From Alkalihalophilus pseudofirmus OF4 (lineage in GTDB: Bacteria; Bacillota; Bacilli; Bacillales; Bacillaceae_D), in NCBI RefSeq assembly GCF_000005825.2, contig NC_013791.2, forward strand, positions 372,001 through 436,000: 64,000 nucleotides of DNA, read 5' to 3'. The notes under the pieces were generated by a model, which saw only the letters and a list, made by a program, of their open reading frames with translations, was not told the DNA's origin and did not search any database. Positions 29,734 to 39,687 of the stretch are shown one piece after another (position 1 is the first letter of the stretch; each line of letters begins with the position of its first letter). Made by a program: the position numbers and the translations under genes.

Positions 29734-30698
29734 TGGATATCATGCAAATTCTTGGGCTTGTTATACCAGCTGCCATTTTTGCAGCGGCCCCGCTTATTTT
29801 AACTGCATTAGGTGGACTATTCAGTGAACGTGCGGGTGTTGTAAACATCGGTCTTGAAGGGCTGATGGTGATGGGGGCTTTCACAGCCATTATTACGACG
29901 TTAACGTTAGAAGGGATGGGAATGGGCGGCCCAGTCGTTATTCTCCTTGCCTTAGTTATTTCAATTTTAATTGGGTCACTTTTCTCTTTATTTCATGCAG
30001 TTGCATCCATTACATTCCGTGCGGACCAGATTGTCAGCGGGGTTGCACTGAACTTCCTTGCTGTAGGGTTAACGGTATTTATTGTTCGACTTCTTTATAA
30101 CAAAGGACAAACGGATTATATTTCTAACCGTATTTACAGAATGGATGTCCCGCTTTTAAGTGATATTCCGTTTATTGGACCACTATTCTTCTCAAGTGCA
30201 TATATGACTTCGTATGTCGCGATTCTTTTAGCGGTCATTGTGTATTTCGTTATTTTCTACACACCATTCGGTCTTCGCTTACGTTCTGTAGGTGAGCACC
30301 CGATGGCAGCTGACACGATGGGGATTAATGTCAATCGTATGCGTTATATCGGTGTTATGCTAAGTGGTGCGTTTGCAGGACTTGGCGGAGCAGTATTTGC
30401 TTTAACGGTTACAGGTAACTTCTCAGGAACGACCATCGTTGGACAAGGATTTATGGCGCTGGCAGCCCTGATCTTTGGTAAGTGGAATCCGCTTGGAGCA
30501 CTTGGAGCGGCGTTATTCTTTGGTCTTGCTCAAGCTTTAAGTATAACTGGTCAGCAAATTCCTTTACTTTCTGATGTTCCGCCAGTATTCTTATTGATTG
30601 CACCTTACGTGTTAACGATCTTAGCTCTTGCTGGATTTGTTGGACGTGCTGAAGGGCCAAAAGCGATTGGTAAACCGTATATTAAAGGATCGAGATAA
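29733..30698 (+). CDS. nupQ: Nucleoside ABC importer permease
   Basis: A 321-residue permease of the same family as nupP. It has the signature SERAGVVNIGLEGLM (about 31-45) and SVGEHPMAADTMGINV. Its ATG overlaps the nupP stop by one base and has AAGGAGGA upstream, so the four genes form one operon. Confidence 0.92.
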   Translation: MDIMQILGLVIPAAIFAAAPLILTALGGLFSERAGVVNIGLEGLMVMGAFTAIITTLTLEGMGMGGPVVILLALVISILIGSLFSLFHAVASITFRADQIVSGVALNFLAVGLTVFIVRLLYNKGQTDYISNRIYRMDVPLLSDIPFIGPLFFSSAYMTSYVAILLAVIVYFVIFYTPFGLRLRSVGEHPMAADTMGINVNRMRYIGVMLSGAFAGLGGAVFALTVTGNFSGTTIVGQGFMALAALIFGKWNPLGALGAALFFGLAQALSITGQQIPLLSDVPPVFLLIAPYVLTILALAGFVGRAEGPKAIGKPYIKGSR

Positions 30699-30707
30699 GT
30701 GATTTAG

Positions 30708-30738
30708 GCCTGCCTTTTAAAAGGTGGGTCTTTTTTAT
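30708..30738 (+). terminator. Terminator of nupNOPQ
   Basis: GGCCTGCCTTTT pairs with AAAAGGTGGGTC through G-U wobbles, then six T's. Confidence 0.75.
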
Positions 30739-31138
30739 ATTATGTAAAGGTTTTAGGACATGAAAAAACCTGCGGAATAAAGCCGGATAAAAGAGGAAAA
30801 ATAAGATACAGCCTCGAATAATAATTGACAGCTTCTGTAGGATAATGGGAAATACTATAAGTCCTTTATCCTAATAAAGAAATTAATGATCATTTATTTT
30901 CATGAATATATATGTCTATATAGTGGATAAAACGGTTACATGAACGGTAATACTGTATATTTATACATTTAGAGATTTTAAAAATAAAGAACTGAATGTT
31001 CTGAATAGGATAGTGTGTTATGATTGCTTTCGGAAATGCTGGTATGACCTTCGCGGGTTGTCAGCAGACGGGGCATGAACAAAATAATAAATGCATATTC
31101 ATTGTATAAATGTTATTTATTAGAATGGAGGTGATTGG
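30739..31138 (+). other. Long intergenic leader before putP
   Basis: A 400-base AT-rich region. A GC-richer patch at 31034-31075 (GCTGGTATGACC ... TTGTCAGC, then GGGGCAT) can fold into a hairpin and may be a cis-acting RNA. Nothing else is recognised. Confidence 0.4.
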
Positions 31139-31243
31139 ATGGATTACGGATTAACAACAGCTACTTGGTTGCTTTTGTATATCCCCATGCCATTATTAAT
31201 TTTGTTTTCATTGGTTTCGTTACTGAATAGAAGGAGAGGATAA
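31139..31243 (+). CDS. 34-residue membrane peptide upstream of putP
   Basis: An ORF of 34 codons ending two bases before putP. GGAGGTGATT lies 6 bases before its ATG, an excellent ribosome site. The peptide is one hydrophobic helix (about residues 8-29, with TWLLLYIPMPLL) followed by the basic end NRRRG, so the C-terminus should stay inside. Its own last codons (AGAAGGAGAGG) serve as the putP ribosome site. Very small membrane peptides encoded just upstream of sodium/solute symporters are known in other bacteria as accessory peptides. Identity as such is inferred. Confidence 0.7.
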   Translation: MDYGLTTATWLLLYIPMPLLILFSLVSLLNRRRG

Positions 31244-31245
31244 CG

Positions 31246-32754
31246 TTGGAATTAGCTACGATTATTACATTTATCGTGTATTTAGTTGGTATGCTCGTTA
31301 TTGGTCTAATAGCATACAAAATGACAAGCAATTTATCAGATTATGTTTTAGGTGGTCGTCGATTAGGCGGAAGTGTTGCTGCACTTAGTGCGGGGGCATC
31401 TGATATGAGTAGTTGGCTATTACTAGGTCTACCGGGCGCTATGTATGTTGGTGGTATGAGTGAAATATGGCTCGCGGTTGGTTTAGCAGTTGGTGCATAT
31501 TTAAATTGGCAGTTTATGGCGGCACGTCTTCGTAAGTACACAAAGGTTGCGAATGATTCCATTACTCTACCAGATTTCTTAGAGCATCGTTTTAAAGATA
31601 GCTCTAAGTCGCTTCGTATTATTTCAGCACTCGTTATTTTAGTATTCTTCGCTTTCTACACGTCTTCAGGACTTGTAGGAGGAGCATTGTTATTTGAATC
31701 ATCATTTGGAATGACATATACTCAAGCACTGTGGATTGGTGCCATTGTTATTATTTCTTATACATTCCTTGGTGGTTTCTTAGCAGTCAGCTGGACAGAC
31801 TTTTTCCAAGGGATCTTAATGTTCTTAGCATTAATTATTGTTCCGTTTGTCGCTATTTCTGAGATGGGCGGCTGGAATGAAACAGTTAATGCAGTAGGTG
31901 CCATTGATCCATCTTATCTTGATGCCTTTACAGGAGTTGGAATCATCTCGATTCTATCACTTCTTGCTTGGGGACTTGGTTACTTTGGCCAGCCTCATAT
32001 TGTAACTCGCTTTATGGCGGTTAAATCAGTAGATGAGATTCCTAAAGCTCGTTTTGTAGGGATGACATGGATGGTACTTGCACTATTTGGTGCAATTTTC
32101 ACTGGATTTATCGGTATTGCATACTTCTCTGTTAATGGTCCTGCTGGTGCAGCGATCGGAGAAGGAGCTCATGAGACAGTGTTTATCTTATTTACGCAAA
32201 TTCTATTTAATCCATGGGTTTCTGGATTCCTATTAGCAGCGATTCTATCTGCAATCATGTCAACGATTGACTCACAGCTGCTTGTATCATCAAGTGCGCT
32301 TGCTGAGGATGTGTATAAAGGCTTCCTGCGTAAAGATGCATCTCAAACGGAGTTGGTTTGGGTCGGTCGTATCGGGGTCGTTGTGATTGCTTTAATCGCG
32401 ATTGCATTAGCTTATAATCCTGAAAGCTCTGTTCTTGAGCTGGTAGGATATGCGTGGGCTGGTTTCGGTGCTGCATTCGGTCCGGTTCTGCTTCTTGCAT
32501 TGTTCTGGAAACGTATGACGCGTAACGGAGCACTTGCCGGTATGATTGTCGGTGGTGTAACTGTTATCGTTTGGGCAGAACTTGATCGCTGGTTTGGCTT
32601 AAGTGCTGATCAGTTCCCAATCCTAGGTCTATATGAAATCATCCCAGGTTTCATTTTTGCGTGGATTGCAGCAATGGTCTTCAGTATCCTTGATAAAGAA
32701 CCATCTGAAGAGATTCAAGCTGAATTTGATCAAGTAAATGAAGAATTAAAATAA
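31246..32754 (+). CDS. putP: Sodium/proline symporter
   Basis: A 502-residue sodium:solute symporter with about 13 membrane segments. PutP signatures are YVLGGRRLGG, LSAGASDMSSWLLLGLPGA (about 46-64), and GYFGQPHIVTRFMA (about 245-258). The start is a TTG with AGGAGAGG 7 bases upstream. It is coupled to the small membrane peptide in front. OpuE, an osmotically regulated relative, has the same architecture and cannot be excluded. Confidence 0.92.
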   Translation: MELATIITFIVYLVGMLVIGLIAYKMTSNLSDYVLGGRRLGGSVAALSAGASDMSSWLLLGLPGAMYVGGMSEIWLAVGLAVGAYLNWQFMAARLRKYTKVANDSITLPDFLEHRFKDSSKSLRIISALVILVFFAFYTSSGLVGGALLFESSFGMTYTQALWIGAIVIISYTFLGGFLAVSWTDFFQGILMFLALIIVPFVAISEMGGWNETVNAVGAIDPSYLDAFTGVGIISILSLLAWGLGYFGQPHIVTRFMAVKSVDEIPKARFVGMTWMVLALFGAIFTGFIGIAYFSVNGPAGAAIGEGAHETVFILFTQILFNPWVSGFLLAAILSAIMSTIDSQLLVSSSALAEDVYKGFLRKDASQTELVWVGRIGVVVIALIAIALAYNPESSVLELVGYAWAGFGAAFGPVLLLALFWKRMTRNGALAGMIVGGVTVIVWAELDRWFGLSADQFPILGLYEIIPGFIFAWIAAMVFSILDKEPSEEIQAEFDQVNEELK

Positions 32755-32765
32755 TAGAATGACGA

Positions 32766-32801
32766 GAGGGCTGATCCGATGCAGATCAGCCCTTTTTTTT
32801 A
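32766..32801 (+). terminator. Terminator of putP
   Basis: Perfect stem AGGGCTGATC / GATCAGCCCT, 7-base loop, then eight or more T's. Confidence 0.92.
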
Positions 32802-32942
32802 TTATCTAAATATAGTATATGAAGCTCCTTTAAAGTAATAAAGAGGCATTGATACTATTGGGCTTTGTTGCCTATAGGTATGTAATTTGGTATCATTATG
32901 AATATTGTCTACATGCACGAAAACTTAGTGGAGGTGATTGAG

Positions 32943-33233
32943 ATGTCACGAATCTCAACGGATGAAGTAAAGCACGTTGCTAACCTAGCAAGGCTCGCGA
33001 TTACTGAAGAAGAAGCGGAAATGTTTCAAGGACAGCTTGATGCTATTATCACATTTGCAGAACAGCTGAATGAACTCGATACAACAGGAGTAGAACCTAC
33101 TTCTCACGTTCTTGATATGAAGAATGTATTACGCGAAGATAAGCCAGCTGAAGGATTGCCAATTAAAGATGTACTTAAAAATGCACCAGATCATGAAGAT
33201 GGCCACATTAGAGTGCCGTCTATTATGGATTAG
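32943..33233 (+). CDS. gatC: Asp/Glu-tRNA amidotransferase subunit C
   Basis: A 96-residue subunit that stabilises GatA in the GatCAB complex. Signatures are [18 protein letters not shown] near the start and [12 protein letters not shown]. The ATG at 32943 follows GGAGGTGATTGAG; the longer frame from 32898 lacks such a site. First gene of gatCAB. Confidence 0.94.
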   Translation: MSRISTDEVKHVANLARLAITEEEAEMFQGQLDAIITFAEQLNELDTTGVEPTSHVLDMKNVLREDKPAEGLPIKDVLKNAPDHEDGHIRVPSIMD

Positions 33234-33250
33234 CAGGGAGGGTTCGCTTC

Positions 33251-34708
33251 ATGTCATTATTTGATCATAAAATGAAAGATTTACATACGATGCTTCACAA
33301 TAAAGAAGTCAAAGTTTCAGAGCTTGTTGACGAGTCGTACAAGCGTATTGCTGAAGTCGATGATAAAGTAGGTGCTTTTTTAGCGTTAGATGAGGAAAAA
33401 GCTCGTACTTATGCAAAAGAGCTCGACGAGGCACTAGGAAAGGAAACATCTCGTGGTTTATTATTCGGTATGCCGATCGGGGTTAAGGATAATATCGTCA
33501 CAAGAGATTTACGTACGACTTGCTCAAGCCGTATTTTAGAGAATTTCGATCCAATATATGATGCAACGGTTGTTCAGAAGCTAAGAGACGCGCAGTCTGT
33601 AACGATCGGTAAGTTAAACATGGATGAATTTGCGATGGGCTCATCAACAGAGAACTCTGCCTATAAAGAAACGAAAAATCCATGGAACCTTGACTATGTA
33701 CCAGGCGGGTCAAGCGGTGGTTCAGCAGCAGCTGTAGCAGCAGGCGAAGTTCCTTTTACGCTAGGTTCTGATACGGGCGGTTCGATTCGTCAGCCGGCAG
33801 CCTATTGCGGAGTCGTTGGATTAAAGCCTACATATGGACGAGTTTCACGATTTGGATTAGTAGCATTCGCTTCATCACTTGATCAAATTGGTCCTGTCAC
33901 TCGTAATGTTGAAGATAATGCCTACTTACTGCAAGCAATATCAGGTGTCGATCCAATGGACGGCACATCTGCTCCAGTTGATGTACCTGACTTTTTATCA
34001 GCTCTTACAGGAGATGTTAAAGGGCTTAAAATTGCTGTGCCTAAAGAGTATTTAGGCGAAGGCGTAGATGAGAACGTCAAGCAGTCTGTTCTTGATTCCT
34101 TGAAGGTTCTTGAAGCCCAAGGTGCAACATGGGAAGAGGTATCTCTTCCGCATTCTAAATACGCTCTTGCAACGTATTACTTACTCTCTTCATCAGAGGC
34201 ATCAGCGAACCTTTCTCGCTTTGACGGGGTACGTTATGGCTACCGTACCGATAATGCCGATAACTTAATTGATATGTATAAACAAACACGTGCAGAAGGC
34301 TTCGGTAACGAGGTGAAGCGCCGTATCATGCTTGGAACCTTTGCTCTAAGCTCTGGATACTATGATGCTTACTACAAAAAAGCTCAGCAGGTTCGTACGT
34401 TAATCAAGCAGGACTTTGATAAAATATTTGAAAATTATGATGTTATTATTGGACCGACAACACCGACGCCTGCCTTCAAGATCGGTGAGAAAACAGACGA
34501 TCCATTAACGATGTATGCCAACGATATTTTAACGATCCCAGTGAACTTAGCTGGTGTACCTGGTATCTCTGTGCCTTGTGGCTTCCAAGACGGTCTTCCT
34601 TTAGGGCTTCAAATTATCGGAAAGCACTTTGATGAGAGCACAATCTACCGTGTGGCGCATGTGTTTGAACAAGCAACGGACTATCATACAAAGAAACCAA
34701 CATTGTAA
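33251..34708 (+). CDS. gatA: Asp/Glu-tRNA amidotransferase subunit A
   Basis: A 485-residue amidase that frees ammonia from glutamine for transamidation of Glu-tRNA(Gln) or Asp-tRNA(Asn). The Ser-cisSer-Lys triad is in GVKDNI (Lys about 79), [14 protein letters not shown] (Ser about 154) and [10 protein letters not shown] (Ser about 178). AGGGAGGG precedes the ATG. Confidence 0.96.
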   Translation: MSLFDHKMKDLHTMLHNKEVKVSELVDESYKRIAEVDDKVGAFLALDEEKARTYAKELDEALGKETSRGLLFGMPIGVKDNIVTRDLRTTCSSRILENFDPIYDATVVQKLRDAQSVTIGKLNMDEFAMGSSTENSAYKETKNPWNLDYVPGGSSGGSAAAVAAGEVPFTLGSDTGGSIRQPAAYCGVVGLKPTYGRVSRFGLVAFASSLDQIGPVTRNVEDNAYLLQAISGVDPMDGTSAPVDVPDFLSALTGDVKGLKIAVPKEYLGEGVDENVKQSVLDSLKVLEAQGATWEEVSLPHSKYALATYYLLSSSEASANLSRFDGVRYGYRTDNADNLIDMYKQTRAEGFGNEVKRRIMLGTFALSSGYYDAYYKKAQQVRTLIKQDFDKIFENYDVIIGPTTPTPAFKIGEKTDDPLTMYANDILTIPVNLAGVPGISVPCGFQDGLPLGLQIIGKHFDESTIYRVAHVFEQATDYHTKKPTL

Positions 34709-34723
34709 GGGGTGAGATCAGCG

Positions 34724-36151
34724 ATGAATTTTGAAACAATTATTGGTCTTGAAGTACACGTAGAATTAAAAACAGAATCAAAAATTTTCTCATCAAGCCC
34801 GAACCACTTCGGTTCAGAACCTAACACAAATACAAGTGTCATCGACCTAGGCTATCCTGGCGTGCTGCCTGTGTTAAATAAACGCGCAGTAGAGTATGCG
34901 ATGAAAGCAGCAATGGCGCTAAACTGTGAAGTGGCAACAGACACGAAATTTGACCGTAAAAACTACTTCTACCCAGATAATCCGAAAGCCTATCAGATTT
35001 CGCAATTTGATAAGCCGATTGGGGAGAACGGATATATTGATATCGAAGTAGACGGCAAAACAAAGCGTATCGGAATTACGCGACTGCATTTAGAAGAAGA
35101 TGCTGGTAAGCTGACTCACTCGGGCAGCTATTCGCTTTGTGACTATAACCGTCAAGGAACGCCATTAATTGAAATTGTATCTGAGCCGGACATCCGCACA
35201 CCAGAAGAAGCGTATGCGTACTTAGAAAAGCTGAAGTCCATTATTCAATATACAAGTGTATCTGATTGTAAAATGGAGGAAGGTTCTCTGCGCTGTGATG
35301 CCAATATCTCTCTTCGCCCGGTAGGACAAGAAAAGTTCGGAACTAAAGCAGAGCTGAAAAACTTAAACTCCTTTAACTTTGTACGCAAAGGGCTGGAGTA
35401 TGAAGAAAAGCGTCAAGAGCAAGTGCTGCTCTCAGGCGGTATCATCGAGCAGGAAACACGCCGCTTTGACGAAGCGACAGGAAAAACGCTTCTAATGCGT
35501 GTGAAGGAAGGATCAGATGACTATCGTTACTTCCCAGAGCCTGACTTGATTCCGCTATTCATTGATGATGAGTGGAAAGAGCGCATCCGTGCTGAAATTC
35601 CGGAGCTTCCTGATGCGAGAAAGAAGCGTTATGTGGAAGAGCTTGGATTGCCAGAATACGATGCAGGCGTATTAACTGTAACGAAAGAGATGGCTGATTT
35701 CTTTGAAGCAACGGTTAAACAAGGCGGCGACGCCAAGCTTGCTTCAAACTGGCTGATGGGCTCAGTAAATGAGTACTTAAATGCCGAGCAGAAAGAGCTT
35801 GGAGACGTAGCTCTAACTCCAGAAGGTCTTGCGAAAATGATTCAGTTGATCGAAAAAGGCACCATTTCATCTAAGATTGCCAAAAAAGTTTTCAAAGATC
35901 TAATCGAAAAAGGCGGAGATCCTGAACAGATCGTTAAAGACAAAGGTCTTGTTCAAATCTCTGATGAAGGCGAGCTTCTTAAGATGGTAACTGAAGTTCT
36001 TGATAACAACGATCAATCCGTTGAAGATTTCAAAAACGGAAAAGAACGTGCGATTGGATTCCTAGTCGGCCAAATTATGAAAGCCTCAAAAGGAAAAGCC
36101 AACCCGCAAATGGTCAACAAGATCTTATTAGAAGAAATTAAAAAGCGCTAA
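34724..36151 (+). CDS. gatB: Asp/Glu-tRNA amidotransferase subunit B
   Basis: A 475-residue subunit that activates the misacylated tRNA. Signatures are [12 protein letters not shown] at the start, [18 protein letters not shown] (about 78-95), and the C-terminal Yqey tail domain (about 325-475). The conserved start at 34724 has AAGGGGTGAG upstream. Note that the same window also encodes a glutaminyl-tRNA synthetase (53.6-55.3 kb), so GatCAB may mainly serve Asn-tRNA here. Confidence 0.96.
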   Translation: MNFETIIGLEVHVELKTESKIFSSSPNHFGSEPNTNTSVIDLGYPGVLPVLNKRAVEYAMKAAMALNCEVATDTKFDRKNYFYPDNPKAYQISQFDKPIGENGYIDIEVDGKTKRIGITRLHLEEDAGKLTHSGSYSLCDYNRQGTPLIEIVSEPDIRTPEEAYAYLEKLKSIIQYTSVSDCKMEEGSLRCDANISLRPVGQEKFGTKAELKNLNSFNFVRKGLEYEEKRQEQVLLSGGIIEQETRRFDEATGKTLLMRVKEGSDDYRYFPEPDLIPLFIDDEWKERIRAEIPELPDARKKRYVEELGLPEYDAGVLTVTKEMADFFEATVKQGGDAKLASNWLMGSVNEYLNAEQKELGDVALTPEGLAKMIQLIEKGTISSKIAKKVFKDLIEKGGDPEQIVKDKGLVQISDEGELLKMVTEVLDNNDQSVEDFKNGKERAIGFLVGQIMKASKGKANPQMVNKILLEEIKKR

Positions 36152-36187
36152 TCAGAGCGTTAATCTCCTGCGACGGGGACAAGCATA

Positions 36188-36228
36188 AAGCGAGTGGAGA
36201 ACCTGTGCGGTTAGCCGCTCGCTTTTTC
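36188..36228 (+). terminator. Terminator of gatCAB
   Basis: AAGCGAGTGG pairs with CCGCTCGCTT (one mismatch), then TTTTC. Confidence 0.75.
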
Positions 36229-36245
36229 TGAGAGGAAGTGGATGA

Positions 36246-36320
36246 ATGATTTACGGCTATATTTTAGTCGGACTGTTAATTATTGTTGGCTGGGTGTATA
36301 TCATTAAGAAAAATAAATAA
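36246..36320 (+). CDS. Possible 24-residue membrane micropeptide
   Basis: A very short ORF encoding one hydrophobic helix (GYILVGLLIIVGWVYII) ending KKNK, with AGAGGAAGTGG about 5 bases upstream. It stands alone between gatB and dgkB. The ribosome site and topology support it, but it is too short to be sure. Confidence 0.4.
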   Translation: MIYGYILVGLLIIVGWVYIIKKNK

Positions 36321-36486
36321 TAGAAGAGAGTTAAGGTGCTTGTCATGGACCAGATATTTATTCATACAATGTAGGTAAGCAATATTAATTGTCCTTTTCT
36401 TCTTAATTAGGTTACAATACAAGCATAAATAAGCTGACAAATAGTGGATTTGGGTAAAGTTAATTTAATTAAAGTAGGGGATCTCA

Positions 36487-37389
36487 ATGAAAAAAGCACG
36501 TCTTATCTACAACCCGACGTCTGGACGTGAACAGATTCGTAAAAATTTAGCCTATGTTCTAGAACGTTTAGAGAAGGCAGGGTATGAAACGTCTGCTCAT
36601 GCGACAACAGGAGAGGGCTGTGCCAAAAGAGCAGCTAAGCTCGCGGCTGAACGGGGAGCTGATCTCGTCATTGCAGCAGGCGGAGACGGGACAATTTTTG
36701 AAGTGGTAAATGGATTGGCCGAATTAGATGAGCGTCCAATGATCGGTCTGATTCCAGCAGGGACGACCAATGACTTTGCTCGTGCTCTTCATATTCCAAA
36801 AGAAATTGAAAAAGCATGCGACGTGCTCTGTGACGGCCATATTGAACCAATTGATATTGGGCGAGTGAATGATAAATATTTTATTAATATCGCAGCTGGC
36901 GGAACACTGACTGAACTCACATATGAAGTGCCTAGTAAGATGAAGACAATGGTCGGCCAGCTTGCCTACTACATTAAAGGGCTCGAAAAGCTGCCGCAAG
37001 TTGCACCAACTCACGTTAAGATTGAGTATGACGGAAAGCTGTTTGAAGGAGAAATTATGATGTTTCTCGTTTCCAATACGAATTCCGTCGGCGGGTTTGA
37101 GCGTCTCGCACCAAAGGCTTCGCTGCAGGACGGGATGTTTGACTTTATCGTTGTTAAAAAGATATCTTTCCCAGAGTTTCTGCACCTGACCACACTTGCG
37201 ATGCGCGGAGAACACCTCAACCATCCAAAAGTAATGTATGTTCAGGCAAACCGTATTAAAGTGCAAGTGGAAAGCGATATGCAGCTGAACCTAGACGGTG
37301 AATACGGAGGCGTCCTTCCAGCCGAATTCGTGAACCTCTATCAACATTTTCAGATGCTTACACCGAAAAACCGTAAAAAACGTGCGTAA
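36487..37389 (+). CDS. dgkB: Diacylglycerol kinase (lipid kinase)
   Basis: A 300-residue soluble lipid kinase that returns diacylglycerol, released during lipoteichoic acid synthesis, to phosphatidic acid. Signatures are [10 protein letters not shown] (about 6-15), the nucleotide loop [14 protein letters not shown] (about 62-75), [14 protein letters not shown] and NLDGEYGG near the end. Its location downstream of gatCAB and before rlmCD is the normal Bacillus order. Confidence 0.94.
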   Translation: MKKARLIYNPTSGREQIRKNLAYVLERLEKAGYETSAHATTGEGCAKRAAKLAAERGADLVIAAGGDGTIFEVVNGLAELDERPMIGLIPAGTTNDFARALHIPKEIEKACDVLCDGHIEPIDIGRVNDKYFINIAAGGTLTELTYEVPSKMKTMVGQLAYYIKGLEKLPQVAPTHVKIEYDGKLFEGEIMMFLVSNTNSVGGFERLAPKASLQDGMFDFIVVKKISFPEFLHLTTLAMRGEHLNHPKVMYVQANRIKVQVESDMQLNLDGEYGGVLPAEFVNLYQHFQMLTPKNRKKRA

Positions 37390-37664
37390 TATGTGAAGGC
37401 TGCAGGATATCTGCAGCTTTTTTGTGTTGTCGGGGTGAGGTTGAGTGTGGTTATAGTGGTAATTCGAATGCAAACAGCATTATTTCGTACAAGGTGGAGA
37501 ATTTTTCAATCAAGTTTTCAATTAATTCGAACACAAGCCTCATTTTTTCAAACAAATGCATCAAGAATATGGAAATTCACCTCCGCGCAGAACTTCCATT
37601 TCGTAATCCAATCAAACCATGCTACAATCACAAAAGGAAGAAAAGTGAAAAGGACGGCTATATT

Positions 37665-39044
37665 ATGAGCAAACAACAAGCACCAGTTGATAAAAATCAA
37701 ATTATTGAAGTTCAAATAGAAGATCTTACCCATGACGGAGCAGGGGTCGCGAAAGTAGACGGCTATGCGTTGTTTATTCCAAAGGCGCTTCCAGGGGAGA
37801 AGATTAAAGCAAAAGTAGTGAAAGTGAAAAAAGGCTACGGCTTCGCACGAGTGATGGAGACAATTGAAGAAAGCCCGCACCGCACAGAGCCGCTATGCCC
37901 AATCTACCATCAATGCGGAGGCTGTCAGCTGCAGCATATGAGCTACGAGGCGCAGCTTACCTATAAACAAAAGCAAGTGAAAGACGTACTCGCGCGAATT
38001 GGACAAATCACCGACATTCCCGTTCATCCGACACTCGGCATGAATGATCCGTGGCGCTACCGCAATAAAGCGCAAGTGCCGGTAGGAGAAGAGGAAGGCG
38101 GACTGATCGCTGGCTTCTATCAAGAGCGGAGCCACCGCATCATTGATATGGATGAATGCTTAATTCAACATCAGGAAAATGATGATGTGGTAAGCAAAGT
38201 GAAAGAAATAGCGAAGAAATACGGCATTCGCGGCTATGATGAGGACAAGCATAAAGGAACGCTCCGACACGTCGTTGCACGCTACGGGAAACAAACTGGA
38301 GATATCATGGTTGTGCTCGTCACCAGAGGCAAGGAGCTTCCAAATAAAAAGAACATCATTGAAGAAATTAGAGAGTCGATTCCAGACGTAAAATCGATCG
38401 TACAAAACATCAATCCAAAACGCACGAATGTCATCTTCGGTGATCAAACGATTGTCTTATGGGGAGACGAATACATTTATGATTCAATCGGGGATATCCG
38501 CTTTGCGATATCTGCCCGCTCATTCTATCAAGTCAACCCGGATCAAACGAAAGTGCTGTATGATAAAGCGTTAGAATACGCTGATTTAAAAGGTGACGAA
38601 ACCGTGATCGACGCCTATTGCGGCATCGGAACGATTTCACTGTTCCTCGCTCAAAAAGCAAAGCATGTCTACGGCGTGGAAATAGTCCCAGAGGCGATTT
38701 CTGATGCTAAGAAAAATGCTGAGATTAACGGCTTTACGAATGTAGACTTTGCAGTAGGTGAAGCAGAAAACGTCATGCCATGGTGGTACGCACAAGGCAT
38801 CCGTCCAGATGTCATCGTCGTCGACCCGCCGCGTAAAGGCTGTGATGAAAAGCTTTTAGAAACAATTTTAAATATGAAGCCAAAACGCGTTGTCTATGTA
38901 TCCTGTAACCCAGCAACCCTAGCGCGAGATTTGCGAGTACTAGAAGACGGAGGGTATAAGACGAAGGAAGTGCAGCCGGTGGATATGTTCCCTCATAGTA
39001 CGCATGTGGAGGTAGTGTCGCAGATAGTCCGTAAAGGAAATTAA
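37665..39044 (+). CDS. rlmCD: 23S rRNA (uracil-5-)-methyltransferase RlmCD
   Basis: A 459-residue SAM-dependent methyltransferase of the RumA family; the B. subtilis counterpart (YefA/RlmCD) methylates U747 and U1939 of 23S rRNA. N-terminal TRAM domain (about 10-66), iron-sulphur cysteines in [10 protein letters not shown] (78, 84, 87) and a later Cys in DECLIQ, SAM motif [10 protein letters not shown] (about 325), and the catalytic Cys in [12 protein letters not shown] (about 412). The start at 37665 has AAAAGGA upstream; the open frame extends further but with unrelated sequence. Its 3' end borders an accessory island. Confidence 0.94.
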   Translation: MSKQQAPVDKNQIIEVQIEDLTHDGAGVAKVDGYALFIPKALPGEKIKAKVVKVKKGYGFARVMETIEESPHRTEPLCPIYHQCGGCQLQHMSYEAQLTYKQKQVKDVLARIGQITDIPVHPTLGMNDPWRYRNKAQVPVGEEEGGLIAGFYQERSHRIIDMDECLIQHQENDDVVSKVKEIAKKYGIRGYDEDKHKGTLRHVVARYGKQTGDIMVVLVTRGKELPNKKNIIEEIRESIPDVKSIVQNINPKRTNVIFGDQTIVLWGDEYIYDSIGDIRFAISARSFYQVNPDQTKVLYDKALEYADLKGDETVIDAYCGIGTISLFLAQKAKHVYGVEIVPEAISDAKKNAEINGFTNVDFAVGEAENVMPWWYAQGIRPDVIVVDPPRKGCDEKLLETILNMKPKRVVYVSCNPATLARDLRVLEDGGYKTKEVQPVDMFPHSTHVEVVSQIVRKGN

Positions 39045-39360
39045 ACTTCATTTAGCAGGGAGAACCGGTAAATCACCGAAGGTTCTCCTTTTTCACTGAT
39101 TTCAATCCGTTCTACAAGGTACTGGAGCATTTGATGGGTGACTTCTTCAAACGGTTCAAGTTGAGCGAGCACCTCCTTAAGCTGTGCCAGTGCATTGTTT
39201 AAAGGGTCCTCCTGGAGTGTATCATTGAGCTCAAGCTGTTGACGTGAAAGCTCTTTTAACTTAAGTTCTGCTTCATCAGACACCTCTCTGTACTCCGCTA
39301 GGGTGAAGCGAGCATTTCAATGTACTTTTTACGTTTGTTTTTTAGGCTTTCAAGTTCGTT
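39041..39360 (-). pseudogene. C-terminal remnant of a serine-type site-specific recombinase
   Basis: A minus-strand fragment overlapping the last bases of rlmCD. The readable frame (39041-39283) ends in VERIEISEKGEPSVIYRFS, typical of the C-terminal tail of large serine recombinases. Further 5' the message continues in another frame as VSNELESLKNKRKKYIEML, so at least one frameshift is present. The catalytic N-terminal domain is absent. It marks a past integration at the rlmCD 3' end. Confidence 0.6.
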
Positions 39361-39453
39361 TGAAACTTTGGTGCCAAGGATTTATTATACTCTCTACGCT
39401 CTTTTTCACCCTGCCTGATATGACTTAAGTACTTAGAAAACGAACCAGGAGAA

Positions 39454-39601
39454 AAACAACATCGACCTGAATAACCTAGAAAAAGATTTTGTTGATTTCT
39501 TATTCTCCGGTTCAACTGCAATCGAGATTGCTCATCAATCTATTGATAGAATAGAAGTTAAAGAGGACGGGACACCTAAGATTTTTAATGGTTTTAATTA
39601 A
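39454..39601 (+). pseudogene. Second recombinase C-terminal remnant
   Basis: A plus-strand fragment encoding NLEKDFVDFLFSGS... then SIDRIEVKEDGTPKIF, the same kind of recombinase tail as the minus-strand remnant but in the opposite orientation. There is no start codon or catalytic domain. Confidence 0.5.
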
Positions 39602-39626
39602 CCGTAAATGAATAATGCTTCATAAC

Positions 39627-39653
39627 AAAAACACGAGCCTGGCTCGTGTTTTT
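39627..39653. terminator. Bidirectional terminator after herA
   Basis: AAAACACGAG / CTCGTGTTTT with loop CCTGG. The A and T tails make it work on both strands; it lies 35 bases after the HerA stop. Confidence 0.75.
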
Positions 39654-39687
39654 ATGTTACTTATAATTAACTAGTACCTTTGCTATG

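Noticed and set aside
36724-37266. 180-codon minus-strand ORF opposite dgkB
   Set aside because: It lies wholly within dgkB on the other strand and has no ribosome site or domain signature.
37422-37664. 81-codon N-terminal extension of rlmCD
   Set aside because: The extension has no similarity to the family and lies before a normal ribosome site and the conserved TRAM-domain start.
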